Assembly: GCA_019359375.1 (NCBI GenBank)
Contig: JAHHHL010000011.1
Coordinates: forward strand, 62,001-126,000
From: Lyngbya sp. HA4199-MV5
GTDB lineage: Bacteria > Cyanobacteriota > Cyanobacteriia > Leptolyngbyales > Leptolyngbyaceae
DNA length: 64,000 nt
Direction: 5' to 3'
Shown: positions 45,449 through 55,187 of the stretch, one piece after another
Layout: the number at the start of each line of letters is the position of its first letter
Numbering within the stretch: the stretch's first letter is position 1
The notes under the pieces: generated by a model
Database searches by the model: none
What the model saw: the letters and a program-made list of their open reading frames with translations, nothing else
Told to the model about the DNA's origin: nothing
Translations under genes and position numbers: made by a program

Positions 45449-48238
45449 TTACAACCAATTTCCTAAAAGAACAAACGGTGCCCAGTAGTAAGGCGAGGTG
45501 TAATCATCTTGATGGAGTAACGCGATTTGAGCACGACGCAGGGCTTCAGCTTTTGTCATGCCAGGTTTACCTAACTCACGATAAAACTCAATCATTAACA
45601 AGGCGGTAGAGCGATCGCTGACTGACCACAACGAGGCGAGAGTGCTGCGTGCTCCCGATCGCACTGCCATCCCTGCCATGCCCAGCGCCGCCCGTTCATC
45701 TCCGGTTGCGGTTTGGCACGCGCTGAGTACCAGTAATTCGATCGGGTTGAGGTTGCCCTCTCTGGAACGGAGCAGTTGATCCAGGCGTTTGACGTTGGTG
45801 CGTCCATCCCACGTCAGAATAAACGTGTCATCAGCTTTCGAGCTAAACTGACCGTGCGTTGCCAGATGCACAATGGACGAGGACGTAGAGTCAAGCTGAT
45901 TTTGTAGCGATCGCTGGGTAAATCCTTGATCCAACAGCACCTTAGAGGGCAATTCGGCTTCAATTTGCTTGATTTCAACTGCCACATTTGGCAATGCCAC
46001 AAAGCCCTCACGCGCCTGACTTACGCCTGCCAGGAGTCCTCGAAGTCGAGCGCGTTGGAGTGGTTGAGGTTGCAGCAGTTGCAAGCCTGGAGTGAGTACC
46101 ACACTGTATTTTTCAATCAAATACTGCTGACCATCGTAAAGTGCTGCCATCGGCACACTCCGGAGCAACCCATCAGGCACAAAGACGAGGGTTTTTACGC
46201 CGCTCGCTTTTAACTCTGTCTCCACAGGTCTTAGGAGCAGGTTATAAACCTGTTGAGCAGCAGGTAGCTGATCTTCTACAAACGCAGTCGGTCGCAGCGA
46301 TTGACGCAGTTGGGTGAGGAGACGCTCTACTGCCGCTTGAGGTTGCAGAGTCTTGTGATAACGCAACGGTTGCTTGGGCAACGCCACAATCACCGCCAAC
46401 TGGTTCGGCAGAATGATGGGATAGATGACCGCCGCCTGCGAATCAATCTGGTCAATGTTGACCGGGCGAGCATTGGTACAGGCTTCTCGGAAGAAGTTGT
46501 CGAGTTCTGCCAACTGGAGTGCTTCGATCACCTGCCGCGCTTGTTTCAAATTTTCCTGACTGGGTGCATCGCGATCGGACTGCAACAGCAATTCCACATA
46601 CTGTCGGTAAACGGGTTCAACGCTTTCCCGAAACGAAAACTGCACTTCTGGATTAATCGCCGCCAAATCACTGCGAAGGGATTGCAATGTTTTGACCGCT
46701 GAACCATAGGCAGTCGTGGCATTTTCCAAAGCTTCAGTATCGCAGGACTGTGTGCCTTTACAGAAAACCCTTCCTAGCTGCCACTGCCACTGATACGCAA
46801 TATCAGGCGCGTCAATAGACTGCGCTAAACTCAATGCCTGCCGAGTCAACGTTTTGGCATCATCCCATTGCTGAGTTGTCTCATACAAGCTTCCTAACGT
46901 ACCCAGGGCATAGGACTCAGTACGACGATCGCCCATACTACGACCTTGCTGTACTGCCATAGCAAGCCCTTGAGCCGCCACCTTGACGCTTTGAGCTGAA
47001 AGCTCCCCTGCTCCCCCTGCCTCCTTTGCTCCCTCTGCCTCCCCTGCTTCCCCTGCTTCCCCTGCTCCCCTGCTCCTCAACCTAATCAAACTCTGCGCCA
47101 AATTAATCCGTGCATACGCAGCGAGCCGACCCGGTGGCAACTCAGCAAACTGGGCTTGAAGCTGCGGCAACAAGCGTTGTGCCTCTGCCCGTCGATCGGC
47201 TTCCACCAGCAAACTTAATTGAGCCAGTTGCACTTGAGTTTTTGCCGTGAGCGAGGGAGCCGTCACAACCGCTTTTTGATAGAAGTTCAGCGCCGTATCG
47301 GTTTCTCCTTGAGCGCGAGTGGTGTTTCCCAGGCTCAAAAGAATGCCGCTCAATTCTGCTGTTGATCGATTTGCTGTCGATCGTGGCGTGTCGTCTCGGA
47401 GTTTCTCAGCGATCGCCAAACTCTGCTCCAACACAGTGCGCGATTGAGCCAGGTTGCCCACTAACCTGAGAATCTTGCCCAGATTGCGTAAACCCGTCAC
47501 CTTCAACCGCTCATCGGGCTGGTTTTGTAAGGAGTGTTCTACTTGCGTCAGCAGGGCTGTGGCTCGTTTGTAAAGCCCTTCAGACTGTAAGGCTCTTGCC
47601 TGGTTGATCTGGCTACCAAGGCGACCAACGGTATCATTTGCTTGGCGATACGCCGCTTCAGCCGCCTGCCAGGTTGTAAACGCCTCTGATGCCTGACCGT
47701 GGACAAGCTGTCGTTCTCCTTGAGTCGTTAATACTTGAGCCAGTATGGCAGTCGCCGCTGAGTTCGCAGTCGGATTCTGAGCGTTCACTAACGAGATGGC
47801 TGTTTCGATCGCACTCTTTGCCTGCGTCTCCTGCCCCAGATCATCCAACGCAGTGGCGAGAAAGCTGAGTACGAGCGCTTGATTCAGACGATCGCCCGCC
47901 TGCTCGTAGCGGTCTGCTGCCTGCTGCCAGAGGGCGATCGCCTCTGCAAGCTGCCCTGCCTGATAGTGGTCTTCTGCCTGCTGCACAAGCTTGTCTGGTG
48001 AAGCTGTTGCAGTGGGTTGGAGCGATCGGGGTACAGCAGCGATCGCTTGCTCCGGTTGCTTCACAGGCAGGCGAGTTGCTTGATCCAGAGCAACAACCAT
48101 GCCAGCATGAAGGCTAATCACAAGCATAGAGCCGAGCAACGCGTAGGGAAGCAAGCGAAACCATGCTCCTCTTAAACGAAGACGCTGTAAAATGGACTGC
48201 TGTTGCGGTCTTCGCCTGTTCTGGTACTCCTCATGCAT
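45449..48238 (-). CDS. TPR protein with C-terminal CHAT protease domain
   Basis: A 929-residue protein with a cytoplasmic start, one membrane segment (LLPYALLGSMLVISLHAGMVV, about 34-54) and about ten TPR-like helical repeats (about 85-500). A CHAT domain follows, from about 640 to the end. CHAT is a caspase-fold protease domain; the catalytic pair is H795 (HLATHG) and C841 (LSACQTATG). Within the TPR part residues 385-413 translate an STRR (GAGEAGEAGEAEGAKEAGGAG). Membrane anchoring and TPRs suggest the protease is exported to the periplasm or faces it and recognises a partner protein. It lies between the DUF928 gene and the large exoprotein gene on the same strand, implying a joint function. 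Confidence 0.92.
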   Translation of the reverse strand: MHEEYQNRRRPQQQSILQRLRLRGAWFRLLPYALLGSMLVISLHAGMVVALDQATRLPVKQPEQAIAAVPRSLQPTATASPDKLVQQAEDHYQAGQLAEAIALWQQAADRYEQAGDRLNQALVLSFLATALDDLGQETQAKSAIETAISLVNAQNPTANSAATAILAQVLTTQGERQLVHGQASEAFTTWQAAEAAYRQANDTVGRLGSQINQARALQSEGLYKRATALLTQVEHSLQNQPDERLKVTGLRNLGKILRLVGNLAQSRTVLEQSLAIAEKLRDDTPRSTANRSTAELSGILLSLGNTTRAQGETDTALNFYQKAVVTAPSLTAKTQVQLAQLSLLVEADRRAEAQRLLPQLQAQFAELPPGRLAAYARINLAQSLIRLRSRGAGEAGEAGEAEGAKEAGGAGELSAQSVKVAAQGLAMAVQQGRSMGDRRTESYALGTLGSLYETTQQWDDAKTLTRQALSLAQSIDAPDIAYQWQWQLGRVFCKGTQSCDTEALENATTAYGSAVKTLQSLRSDLAAINPEVQFSFRESVEPVYRQYVELLLQSDRDAPSQENLKQARQVIEALQLAELDNFFREACTNARPVNIDQIDSQAAVIYPIILPNQLAVIVALPKQPLRYHKTLQPQAAVERLLTQLRQSLRPTAFVEDQLPAAQQVYNLLLRPVETELKASGVKTLVFVPDGLLRSVPMAALYDGQQYLIEKYSVVLTPGLQLLQPQPLQRARLRGLLAGVSQAREGFVALPNVAVEIKQIEAELPSKVLLDQGFTQRSLQNQLDSTSSSIVHLATHGQFSSKADDTFILTWDGRTNVKRLDQLLRSREGNLNPIELLVLSACQTATGDERAALGMAGMAVRSGARSTLASLWSVSDRSTALLMIEFYRELGKPGMTKAEALRRAQIALLHQDDYTSPYYWAPFVLLGNWL

Positions 48239-48375
48239 CTCGTGTAGCTCCTTCCGGTGCTGATAACAGACGGCGCAGTTTATAGCAACGGATTCTGTCT
48301 TCCTGAGGTCTGTTATCGCAGATCTTAGAGCATTAGACCAGGCAAGATTGGTAAGTTAGCGTTACTTTAAGCAGG

Positions 48376-51300
48376 CTACTGCCCTCCCTGGCAGGCGACG
48401 GGCTGCTTTAACGGATTCTCCACTGTTGGGGCAGGTGTGGTGCCAACCAGAAAGACTTCGCCAGTAGAGGTGGTTTGCCAGCCAGTGGCTTCGAGAATTG
48501 GGGTTTGGGGTGTAGGGGAAATGGGGTGTGGGGGTGTGGGGTGTGGGGTGTCGGGAAGATTTGAAGTTTGAAGTTTGAGTTCTGGATTTTGAGAATCCCC
48601 GCGTCTCCGCGTCTCCGTGTCCCCGCGTCCTCCTCTACTGCTCCTTCTGCCCTCTGTCTCCTGCCTTCTGCCTTCTCCAGCCACAACCAACCTGCGCCGA
48701 TCGCTCCACTTCGCATCATCATCTAACTGTTGCTCCGGTGTGGGCGGCAAGCCACCGCGACCCGTGATGACGAAGGAATTGCCTTGATTGGCAGGACACC
48801 CTTGAGCGATCAATCCCGATGAGTCTACAAGGTCGGTGGGTAATGCCACTAAGCCAGCGGTCGGGTCAAACCCTGATGTAATGACATCGATCGTGCCCGG
48901 TAAAGCAGCAGTCGCACCTGTGGCGGTGATGTCACTCAAAGGGGTAGAAACTGGACTGGGACGAATCCCAAAGATGGAAAAGGCGTTGATGCGAACATTA
49001 CCACCCCGGAAGTCCTCAGAGTTAGCGCTGATGTTGCTATCTTCCTTCAGCACCGCCACCAAAAAACGGGTATCGATCGCAATATTGCCACCGGGAATGT
49101 TGGCTCCAGTGGCATTGGTGGTGATGTTGCTGCCGTTGCGGAGGAGGATCAGGGGCGATCGCAAATTAATATTGCCACCACCACCCGTCGTATCGGCTCG
49201 AATACTGCCTTGATTGTTAAGGAAGATGCGATTGGCATCCACAAACAAGTTGCCTGCACTGCCAGTCCCCGAACTGCTGACGGTGACTTCTGCCTGGTTT
49301 TGGATGTTGAGGTTGCGAGTGCGGAGATTCAAGTTCCCCCCATCACCGCTACCCCCTGTTCCTGCAGCAATCACTGAACCGTTGCCTGTGAGTGTAATGG
49401 AGTCGGGCGCGGCGATCGTCAGATCTCCCCCTCGACCACTGCTGGAGGTAGAAGCAGAAATCTGCGCTCCATCTTGCAGGTTCACTCGCACGCTTTGTCC
49501 ATTCCCACGGGGTTGAATCGTCAAGTTACCCGCATTCCCAGTACTGGTGGTTTGAGCAAAGAGTCCACTGGTTGCGCCGGATAACTGTAAGTCTGGAGTT
49601 TTCACCGTGATGTTACCCGCATTCCCACTGCTAAACGTCGTGGTCAGCAGTTGCCCACCACTGCTCACACTGATTGTGTCGGCGCTGACAGTGATATTGC
49701 CCGCGTTTTCGTTGCTAGAAGTGGAAGCCGAGAGTTGCCCGTTGTTCAGAACTGAGAGCGATCGCGCGGTGATGTCAATATCGCCTGCATTTCCTACCGC
49801 CCTCGGTTGCGTTGAGGTTAACACCCCACTACGACAGTCGGAACAGTTGGAGGCTGTGCCACTAATTTGTACAGATTCACGCGCCTTAATGAGGACACGA
49901 CCCGCATTTCCCCGACCCTCAGTAGAGGTATTTACAGCCCCTCCATTGGTCAAAAAGAGTGAGTCAGTTGAAATTGACACATCTCCTCCTTGCCCCTCTG
50001 AATTCGCAGCTACTTGTGTGATGATTCTGCTGGGTTTATATCTAATGATGCGTCCGCTATTTGTGTATTCTGTAAAATCACCATCGACAGAGACGCGATC
50101 GCGAGTATTGATCGTCACGCTGCCTGCATTTCCCTGTCCAAGTGTGCTAGAAAACAGTTGAGATGCATGAGTGAGAGAAAGTGACCCGGTTGTAATGTTG
50201 ATACCGCCAATTTTACCAGTGCCAAACAAGACCGTGTTGGTGATGGAACTTCTATCTAAAGAAACCGCATTGTAGGCATTGACATTGATACTACCTGCAT
50301 TGCCCGATCCATTCACATAGGAAGCTAACCCAGAGTTTTGTGTGAAAGAAACGGTATCACGAGCATTGATATTGATGCTGCCTGAATTGCTCCGAGCATT
50401 GATATTAATGCTGCCTAAATTGCTGCTCGGTCCGCTCTGGAAAGAAACCAGTTGAGCATTATTGGTGAAAGAAAGCGATTCGGTCGCGATGTTGATATCA
50501 CCCGCGTTATCAACCCCTGTTCTGCTGATATTGTACACATAGCTGTTATCCAAAGAGATGATATTGCGGGCATTAATATTGATACTGCCTGCTCTGCCCT
50601 GCCCCTGCGTATAAGACTGCACAATCGCCCGATTGGTGAGAAAGAGCGATCCGGTCGTGATGTTGATATTGCCAACGCTACCAACACCCGTTGATCCAAT
50701 ACCACCGTAGATCACGGCGAGATCTAAAAAGACCCGATCGCTCGCCGTGAGATTGCTGCTACCGAGCGTTCCCTGTCCGGCTAAATTGTTTTCCCAAAGG
50801 CTCATGCTGAGGGTAATTGAGCCAGTTGCATTGAGATCGAGATCTCCAGTTTGGGTATTGGGTAATCTTGAATCTCTGGGAATTCCAATCCCAAGGTAAC
50901 TTTTGGAGATGTCAATCGATTGAGCCAGCATTCTAATACTGCCACTGGCTCCTATAACATAAATGCCACTCCCGTTGCTTAAGGAGATATTGGCTCTTGG
51001 TACTGCATTCGGGATCGTGAGTTGCCAGTCAGAGTTAACCGTCGATAAACCAACGGTTCCTATCCCACCCACAGCCCCTAGCTCGACATCGCTTCCCGGA
51101 CTAATTAACCATCCACCATCTGGTTGCACGTCCTGTATGCTAGAGCTGAAAAACCTCAACAGGGGTCGTCCAGGGGGATTGGCGGAAATAAAAGGTTCTC
51201 CACTCGCTAGCTGAATCGGTCCACCCACGAGCAGTAGGTTTTTCCCAGGAAGAACATGCAAACCCGTAGCGTTAAAACTAGAGCCAGTGAAAACCGCCTC

Positions 51301-51855
51301 GTCAAACCGAGATTGAACGACGATCGGTTTGGGTGTCAGTTGGTTAAAGAAAAAAGCATTAGGATTCACCGTCAGCAACTGACTGAGTAATGGTTTTGTC
51401 GCATCGCTACTAAACATTTCACCATTCGGAAATCCGATCGCATTAGCAGTCGTCGCCACAAACGAACCGCCAATATTGAGCGAGGCATTCGGACCAAACA
51501 GAATTCCATTTGGGTTCAGCAAAAACAGATTTGCCGTCCCGTTGGCTCGAATCAAGCCATTAATGTTGGAAATAGACCCACCCGTAACGCGGCTGAAGAT
51601 ATTTTGCACATCAGCGGCATTGTTGAAATAGGCAGATCCACCTGTAGAAATCGAAAACTGGCTGAAGCTGTGGAACAGGTTGCCGCCTCGTCTGGCTCCG
51701 CCATCAATTTGCACGTTGGGATTGCCCGTGACTTGCGATCGCTCTCCCGCAGGCAACGTTGCATCGGGAATCACCTGAGCGGCGATCGGTTGGGCACACA
51801 AGGCACTCAAGCTAGTGACTGTTAAAACCCAGGCTGTTAAGTGCGATCGATTCAT
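48376..51855 (-). CDS. Two-partner-secretion exoprotein (filamentous haemagglutinin-like, TpsA)
   Basis: A 1159-residue secreted beta-helix protein. A signal peptide (LTVTSLSALCAQPIAA) is followed by the TPS secretion domain (about 27-270) with GGNLFHSFSQFSI and NPNGILFGPNASLNIGGSF. Next come long beta-helix repeats rich in GNAGxIxI units (about 380-1030). Near the C-terminus a low-complexity part (about 1065-1125) translates short tandem repeats (EGRRQETEGRRSS and TPHPTPPHPISPTPQ). Such proteins act at the cell surface in adhesion, aggregation or contact. The cognate transporter is divergent at 52472. Confidence 0.93.
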   Translation of the reverse strand: MNRSHLTAWVLTVTSLSALCAQPIAAQVIPDATLPAGERSQVTGNPNVQIDGGARRGGNLFHSFSQFSISTGGSAYFNNAADVQNIFSRVTGGSISNINGLIRANGTANLFLLNPNGILFGPNASLNIGGSFVATTANAIGFPNGEMFSSDATKPLLSQLLTVNPNAFFFNQLTPKPIVVQSRFDEAVFTGSSFNATGLHVLPGKNLLLVGGPIQLASGEPFISANPPGRPLLRFFSSSIQDVQPDGGWLISPGSDVELGAVGGIGTVGLSTVNSDWQLTIPNAVPRANISLSNGSGIYVIGASGSIRMLAQSIDISKSYLGIGIPRDSRLPNTQTGDLDLNATGSITLSMSLWENNLAGQGTLGSSNLTASDRVFLDLAVIYGGIGSTGVGSVGNINITTGSLFLTNRAIVQSYTQGQGRAGSININARNIISLDNSYVYNISRTGVDNAGDINIATESLSFTNNAQLVSFQSGPSSNLGSININARSNSGSININARDTVSFTQNSGLASYVNGSGNAGSINVNAYNAVSLDRSSITNTVLFGTGKIGGINITTGSLSLTHASQLFSSTLGQGNAGSVTINTRDRVSVDGDFTEYTNSGRIIRYKPSRIITQVAANSEGQGGDVSISTDSLFLTNGGAVNTSTEGRGNAGRVLIKARESVQISGTASNCSDCRSGVLTSTQPRAVGNAGDIDITARSLSVLNNGQLSASTSSNENAGNITVSADTISVSSGGQLLTTTFSSGNAGNITVKTPDLQLSGATSGLFAQTTSTGNAGNLTIQPRGNGQSVRVNLQDGAQISASTSSSGRGGDLTIAAPDSITLTGNGSVIAAGTGGSGDGGNLNLRTRNLNIQNQAEVTVSSSGTGSAGNLFVDANRIFLNNQGSIRADTTGGGGNINLRSPLILLRNGSNITTNATGANIPGGNIAIDTRFLVAVLKEDSNISANSEDFRGGNVRINAFSIFGIRPSPVSTPLSDITATGATAALPGTIDVITSGFDPTAGLVALPTDLVDSSGLIAQGCPANQGNSFVITGRGGLPPTPEQQLDDDAKWSDRRRLVVAGEGRRQETEGRRSSRGGRGDTETRRRGDSQNPELKLQTSNLPDTPHPTPPHPISPTPQTPILEATGWQTTSTGEVFLVGTTPAPTVENPLKQPVACQGGQ

Positions 51856-52471
51856 GTTGCTACCTTTGTTCCAGGGGCGATCGGCTCCACTGGCATCAAT
51901 AAGAGAGAGGTGGGTCTTTGTGCGATCGTTTCAGTCAAGCTAAACCAAACGGTAGCAGAAGACCAGGGAAGATCAGTAAGTTAGCTAAAATCTGGCATTG
52001 CTGCTCATAACCCGTCCTCGAACGCAAAGATCGGCTTCATGCGGTTAAATTGGACGGCAATGCCGAGGTTAATGATTTTGACAACGATTTTGACAACGCC
52101 AGTATTGGGATTCAGTCCATACCACTACCAACCGCTGTTGAGCTAAATAGCACTCGGCTTGTCAGGCAGATCCAGATGAATCGGCTGCTGCTTAATTGGT
52201 CTTGTAGGACAACGTTCGCGCAAAAAGTACTGAATCGCACTATAGTACAGATTATCTTTCTGATGTTTGTAGACAAAAACCTTCCAGGATGGTTTAGTCA
52301 AAGGCGATCGCCACGAAGCAGGAACAGTTGAAAGCGTGGCAGCTCGTACTGTTCATGTGCTAACCAAAGGTTCGACTCAAACAGGTGCATGAGCAGTACC
52401 AGGTTTGATTGAGCCAGCCTGGAGTAATTTAGCAGCGTTTAGTGCTGTCATTTTCTTAGAGGTCCTTTGCT
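51856..52471. other. Divergent regulatory region between TpsA and TpsB genes
   Basis: About 616 bases without a convincing gene. A 12-bp direct repeat GATTTTGACAAC occurs twice (52074-52097). An open frame of 93 codons (52050-52331) has no protein-like conservation I can recognise. A GAGG sequence just upstream of 52472 serves the transporter gene. Promoters for both exoprotein and transporter must be here. Confidence 0.45.
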
Positions 52472-54349
52472 ATGCCTGCACAAGCGATCGATGGGAGAGA
52501 AAAAAGAAGCGCCAATGGCAGCCCTAAGCCTGTTGCTTCTACCACTGCTCTGCTCTCCGATCGTTCAAGTCATAGCAGGCAAACCTGGTCAAGGTGCTGT
52601 TTGAGGTTGAGTTTAACGCTTCTTGCGAGTGGTTTCTTTGCGCGTCCGTTGGGTGCTCAGACGATCAAGATCGCTCAAATTTCCAACCCCAGCGTGCCAG
52701 GGTTGCCAGCGCCGACCCTTCCTCCTGCGCAGGATGTCATTCCCCCCACGCCATCACCGACCCTACCCAGTGCTCCCATTGCGCCACCCTTACCGCCGCC
52801 AGAGCAATTGCTGCCCCCCGCGACTGTACCCACAACGCCAGAATCAGGGGTAGAAGAGACCCAAGACAAGCTTCACGTCGATCGCTATGAGGTCGTGGGC
52901 AGCACCGTCTTCACTGCCTCAGAGTTGGCAACCATCACACAGCCGTTTACAGGGGATGTGTCCTTCGCAGCACTGGTAGCAGCACGAACTGCCCTTACAG
53001 ATTTCTACGTCAGTCGTGGTTACATCACCACTGGGGCTTACATTCCACCGCAAAAGCTCCAGAGTGGGGTGGTCATCATTCAAGTCGTGGAAGGTGGGCT
53101 GGAAGACATCAAAATTACGGGTACGCGCAGGCTTAATCCCAACTATGTGCGGAGTCGTCTGGCGATCGCAGCCACAAAACCACTCAATCGCGATCGCTTA
53201 CTGCAAGCACTCCAACTTCTACAGCTCAATCCTTTGCTCAGAACGATCTCGGCTGAACTGTCTGCTGGCACGCAACCAGGGCAAAGTCTATTGACGGTCA
53301 GTGTGACGGAAGCGCCCACACGCAGTTTCCAGCTCAACCTTGATAATGGGCGATCGCCCAGCGTGGGAACTTTTCGCCGTCAACTCCAATTCACGGAAGC
53401 GAACCTCTTGGGACTGGGTGATGCGCTGAGCCTTGCGTATACCAATACGGCTGGCAGTAACGCTGTTGATACCAGCTACACCATCCCCTTTAATGCCCGC
53501 AATGGCACGATCGCACTTAATGGTGGGTTTGCATTTAATCGTGTGATTGAAGCACCGTTTGACGCGTTGGATATCCAGTCCAACTCTAACTATGTAGAAC
53601 TGACAGTGCGTCAACCGCTCTTGCAAACACCCACGCAAGAACTGGCAGTTGGCGTGACTGCCAGCCATCGAGAAACAGCCGCCACCTTGCTGGATGGCAC
53701 CATTCCGTTTCCTGCTCTAGGAGCTGATGCACAGGGCGCGACTCGTTTGACTGCCCTGCGCTTTTTTCAAGACTATACCTGGCGTGGCAGTCGTGCTGTC
53801 TTCGCCTTGCGCTCCCAGTTTAGTGTGGGAGTGAATGCTCTCAATGCCACTATCAATCCAACGTCTCCTGATAGTCGGTTTTTCGCATGGCTAGGACAGG
53901 CACAATATGTACGACTTCTGGCTCCCGATACCCTGCTGCTGCTCCGAACCGATGTGCAACTTGCTGATCGATCGCTCTTAGCGTTAGAACAGATCAGCGA
54001 AGGCGGACAGGACACTGTGCGCGGCTATCGGCAGGATTTGCTGCTGGCGGATAATGGCTTGTTTGCCTCAGCAGAAGTCAGGATTCCTTTACTACGACTG
54101 CCCAGGCTCAATGGGTTGCTACAGCTAGCTCCTTTTGTTGACGTGGCAACGGTAGCAAACCGAGACAGTAGTGTCAAACTTGATCCGGAGACGATCGCCT
54201 CCGTTGGGCTAGGGTTACGCTTGCAGTTGAGCGATCGCCTCACCGCTCGTTTCGATTGGGGTATTCCTTTAATCTCCGTTTCGGGTGACAAACGCACCCT
54301 GCAAGAAAATGGACTCTACTTTTCTGTTGTTTACAGCCAACCGTTCTGA
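52472..54349 (+). CDS. Two-partner-secretion outer-membrane transporter (ShlB/FhaC/TpsB)
   Basis: A 625-residue outer-membrane protein. After a hydrophobic segment (LRLSLTLLASGFFARPLGAQ) and a Pro-rich stretch comes a POTRA_2 domain (KLHVDRYEVVGSTVFTASEL, about 130-205) with YVSRGYITTGAYIPPQKLQ. A second POTRA-like part is followed by a 16-strand barrel region with the conserved VRGYRQDLLLADNG and the final Phe typical of barrel proteins. It exports the TpsA partner encoded on the opposite strand. Confidence 0.95.
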   Translation: MPAQAIDGREKRSANGSPKPVASTTALLSDRSSHSRQTWSRCCLRLSLTLLASGFFARPLGAQTIKIAQISNPSVPGLPAPTLPPAQDVIPPTPSPTLPSAPIAPPLPPPEQLLPPATVPTTPESGVEETQDKLHVDRYEVVGSTVFTASELATITQPFTGDVSFAALVAARTALTDFYVSRGYITTGAYIPPQKLQSGVVIIQVVEGGLEDIKITGTRRLNPNYVRSRLAIAATKPLNRDRLLQALQLLQLNPLLRTISAELSAGTQPGQSLLTVSVTEAPTRSFQLNLDNGRSPSVGTFRRQLQFTEANLLGLGDALSLAYTNTAGSNAVDTSYTIPFNARNGTIALNGGFAFNRVIEAPFDALDIQSNSNYVELTVRQPLLQTPTQELAVGVTASHRETAATLLDGTIPFPALGADAQGATRLTALRFFQDYTWRGSRAVFALRSQFSVGVNALNATINPTSPDSRFFAWLGQAQYVRLLAPDTLLLLRTDVQLADRSLLALEQISEGGQDTVRGYRQDLLLADNGLFASAEVRIPLLRLPRLNGLLQLAPFVDVATVANRDSSVKLDPETIASVGLGLRLQLSDRLTARFDWGIPLISVSGDKRTLQENGLYFSVVYSQPF

Positions 54350-54410
54350 CTCAAGGAGTTTGATGATGGCTGCCAAACTCAGTGCAGGAGTCGGAGCCGT
54401 GATCCGGTTA

Positions 54411-54535
54411 GGGCGTGTCATCAATTAGCTCCGAAACCTTGCAATATCAGCAGTGTCACGCCCGTCTCAACACACCAGGCTAGGGGCTGGAACCCTTGCT
54501 GCAAGCGCTGTGTAGTAGTAATTGATGACAGCCCC
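54411..54535 (+). repeat. 125-bp MITE-like element, copy 4
   Basis: A well-preserved copy: ends GGGCGTGTCATCAATTA and TAATTGATGACAGCCCC, TA flanks at 54409-54410 and 54536-54537. It lies between the TpsB gene and the Uma2 gene and could act as a folded RNA between convergent transcripts. Confidence 0.85.
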
Positions 54536-54546
54536 TAGCACGTAGA

Positions 54547-55137
54547 CTATGCCACCTTTGCCTGCAAGACCTGTGTGGCGGTTAGTTGCAGTTCTGGAAA
54601 GAGGGTTGAAACGATGCGTTCGTCCCCTTGAAACACACTCTCTTCGTATAACCCTGCAACCCAGGTCAGCACCATGACTCGCTGCACGATTGGATCAACA
54701 ATCCAATATTCTTGAATCTGTCGAGCCGCATACTCTGATCGCTTGTAGCGATAATCTCGCTGCTCGTTCTCTGTTCCAGGTGACACTACTTCTACCACTA
54801 AAGCGGGGGGTGGCATCTCTGGCAGTAGGATGCTCCGCGTTGATCCACTCAAGGCTGCTGCCGCCTCTTCTGTAAGCACCATCAAATCAGGAACCCGTGC
54901 TGTTGCCCGATAGCCACTCACCGCAATTTCGGTTTTTACCCGGAACAGTTCTCGCGGCACAAATGGCAAAAGCTCTGTGAGCAAAAAAATAATAATTAAC
55001 CCATTGATGTCGCTTTCGGACGGCATTTCAACCAATTCTCCGTTCACCAACTCATACCGCGTATCAGTGCCATCATCGTAGGCAAGATACTCTTCTAGCG
55101 TGAAGCATTTACGAGTGGGTGTTGGGGTTTGAGCCAT
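54547..55137 (-). CDS. Uma2-family (DUF820) putative endonuclease
   Basis: A 196-residue protein of the Uma2 family, very abundant in cyanobacteria. It shows [20 protein letters not shown] at the start, then the nuclease-like core [29 protein letters not shown] and QEYWIVDP. The fold is PD-(D/E)XK-like, but biochemical function is unproven. The ATG at 55137 matches the family start; the longer frame overlaps the kinase gene. Confidence 0.92.
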   Translation of the reverse strand: MAQTPTPTRKCFTLEEYLAYDDGTDTRYELVNGELVEMPSESDINGLIIIFLLTELLPFVPRELFRVKTEIAVSGYRATARVPDLMVLTEEAAAALSGSTRSILLPEMPPPALVVEVVSPGTENEQRDYRYKRSEYAARQIQEYWIVDPIVQRVMVLTWVAGLYEESVFQGDERIVSTLFPELQLTATQVLQAKVA

Positions 55138-55187
55138 GAGTGAGCCACCCTTAGACGTGTTAACTCTACAGTCATTATAGTGGGGCA

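Noticed and set aside
52050-52331. 93-codon open frame in the TpsA/TpsB divergent region
   Set aside because: Repetitive start (DFDNDFDN), no recognisable family, no clear ribosome-binding site, and located where promoters are needed.
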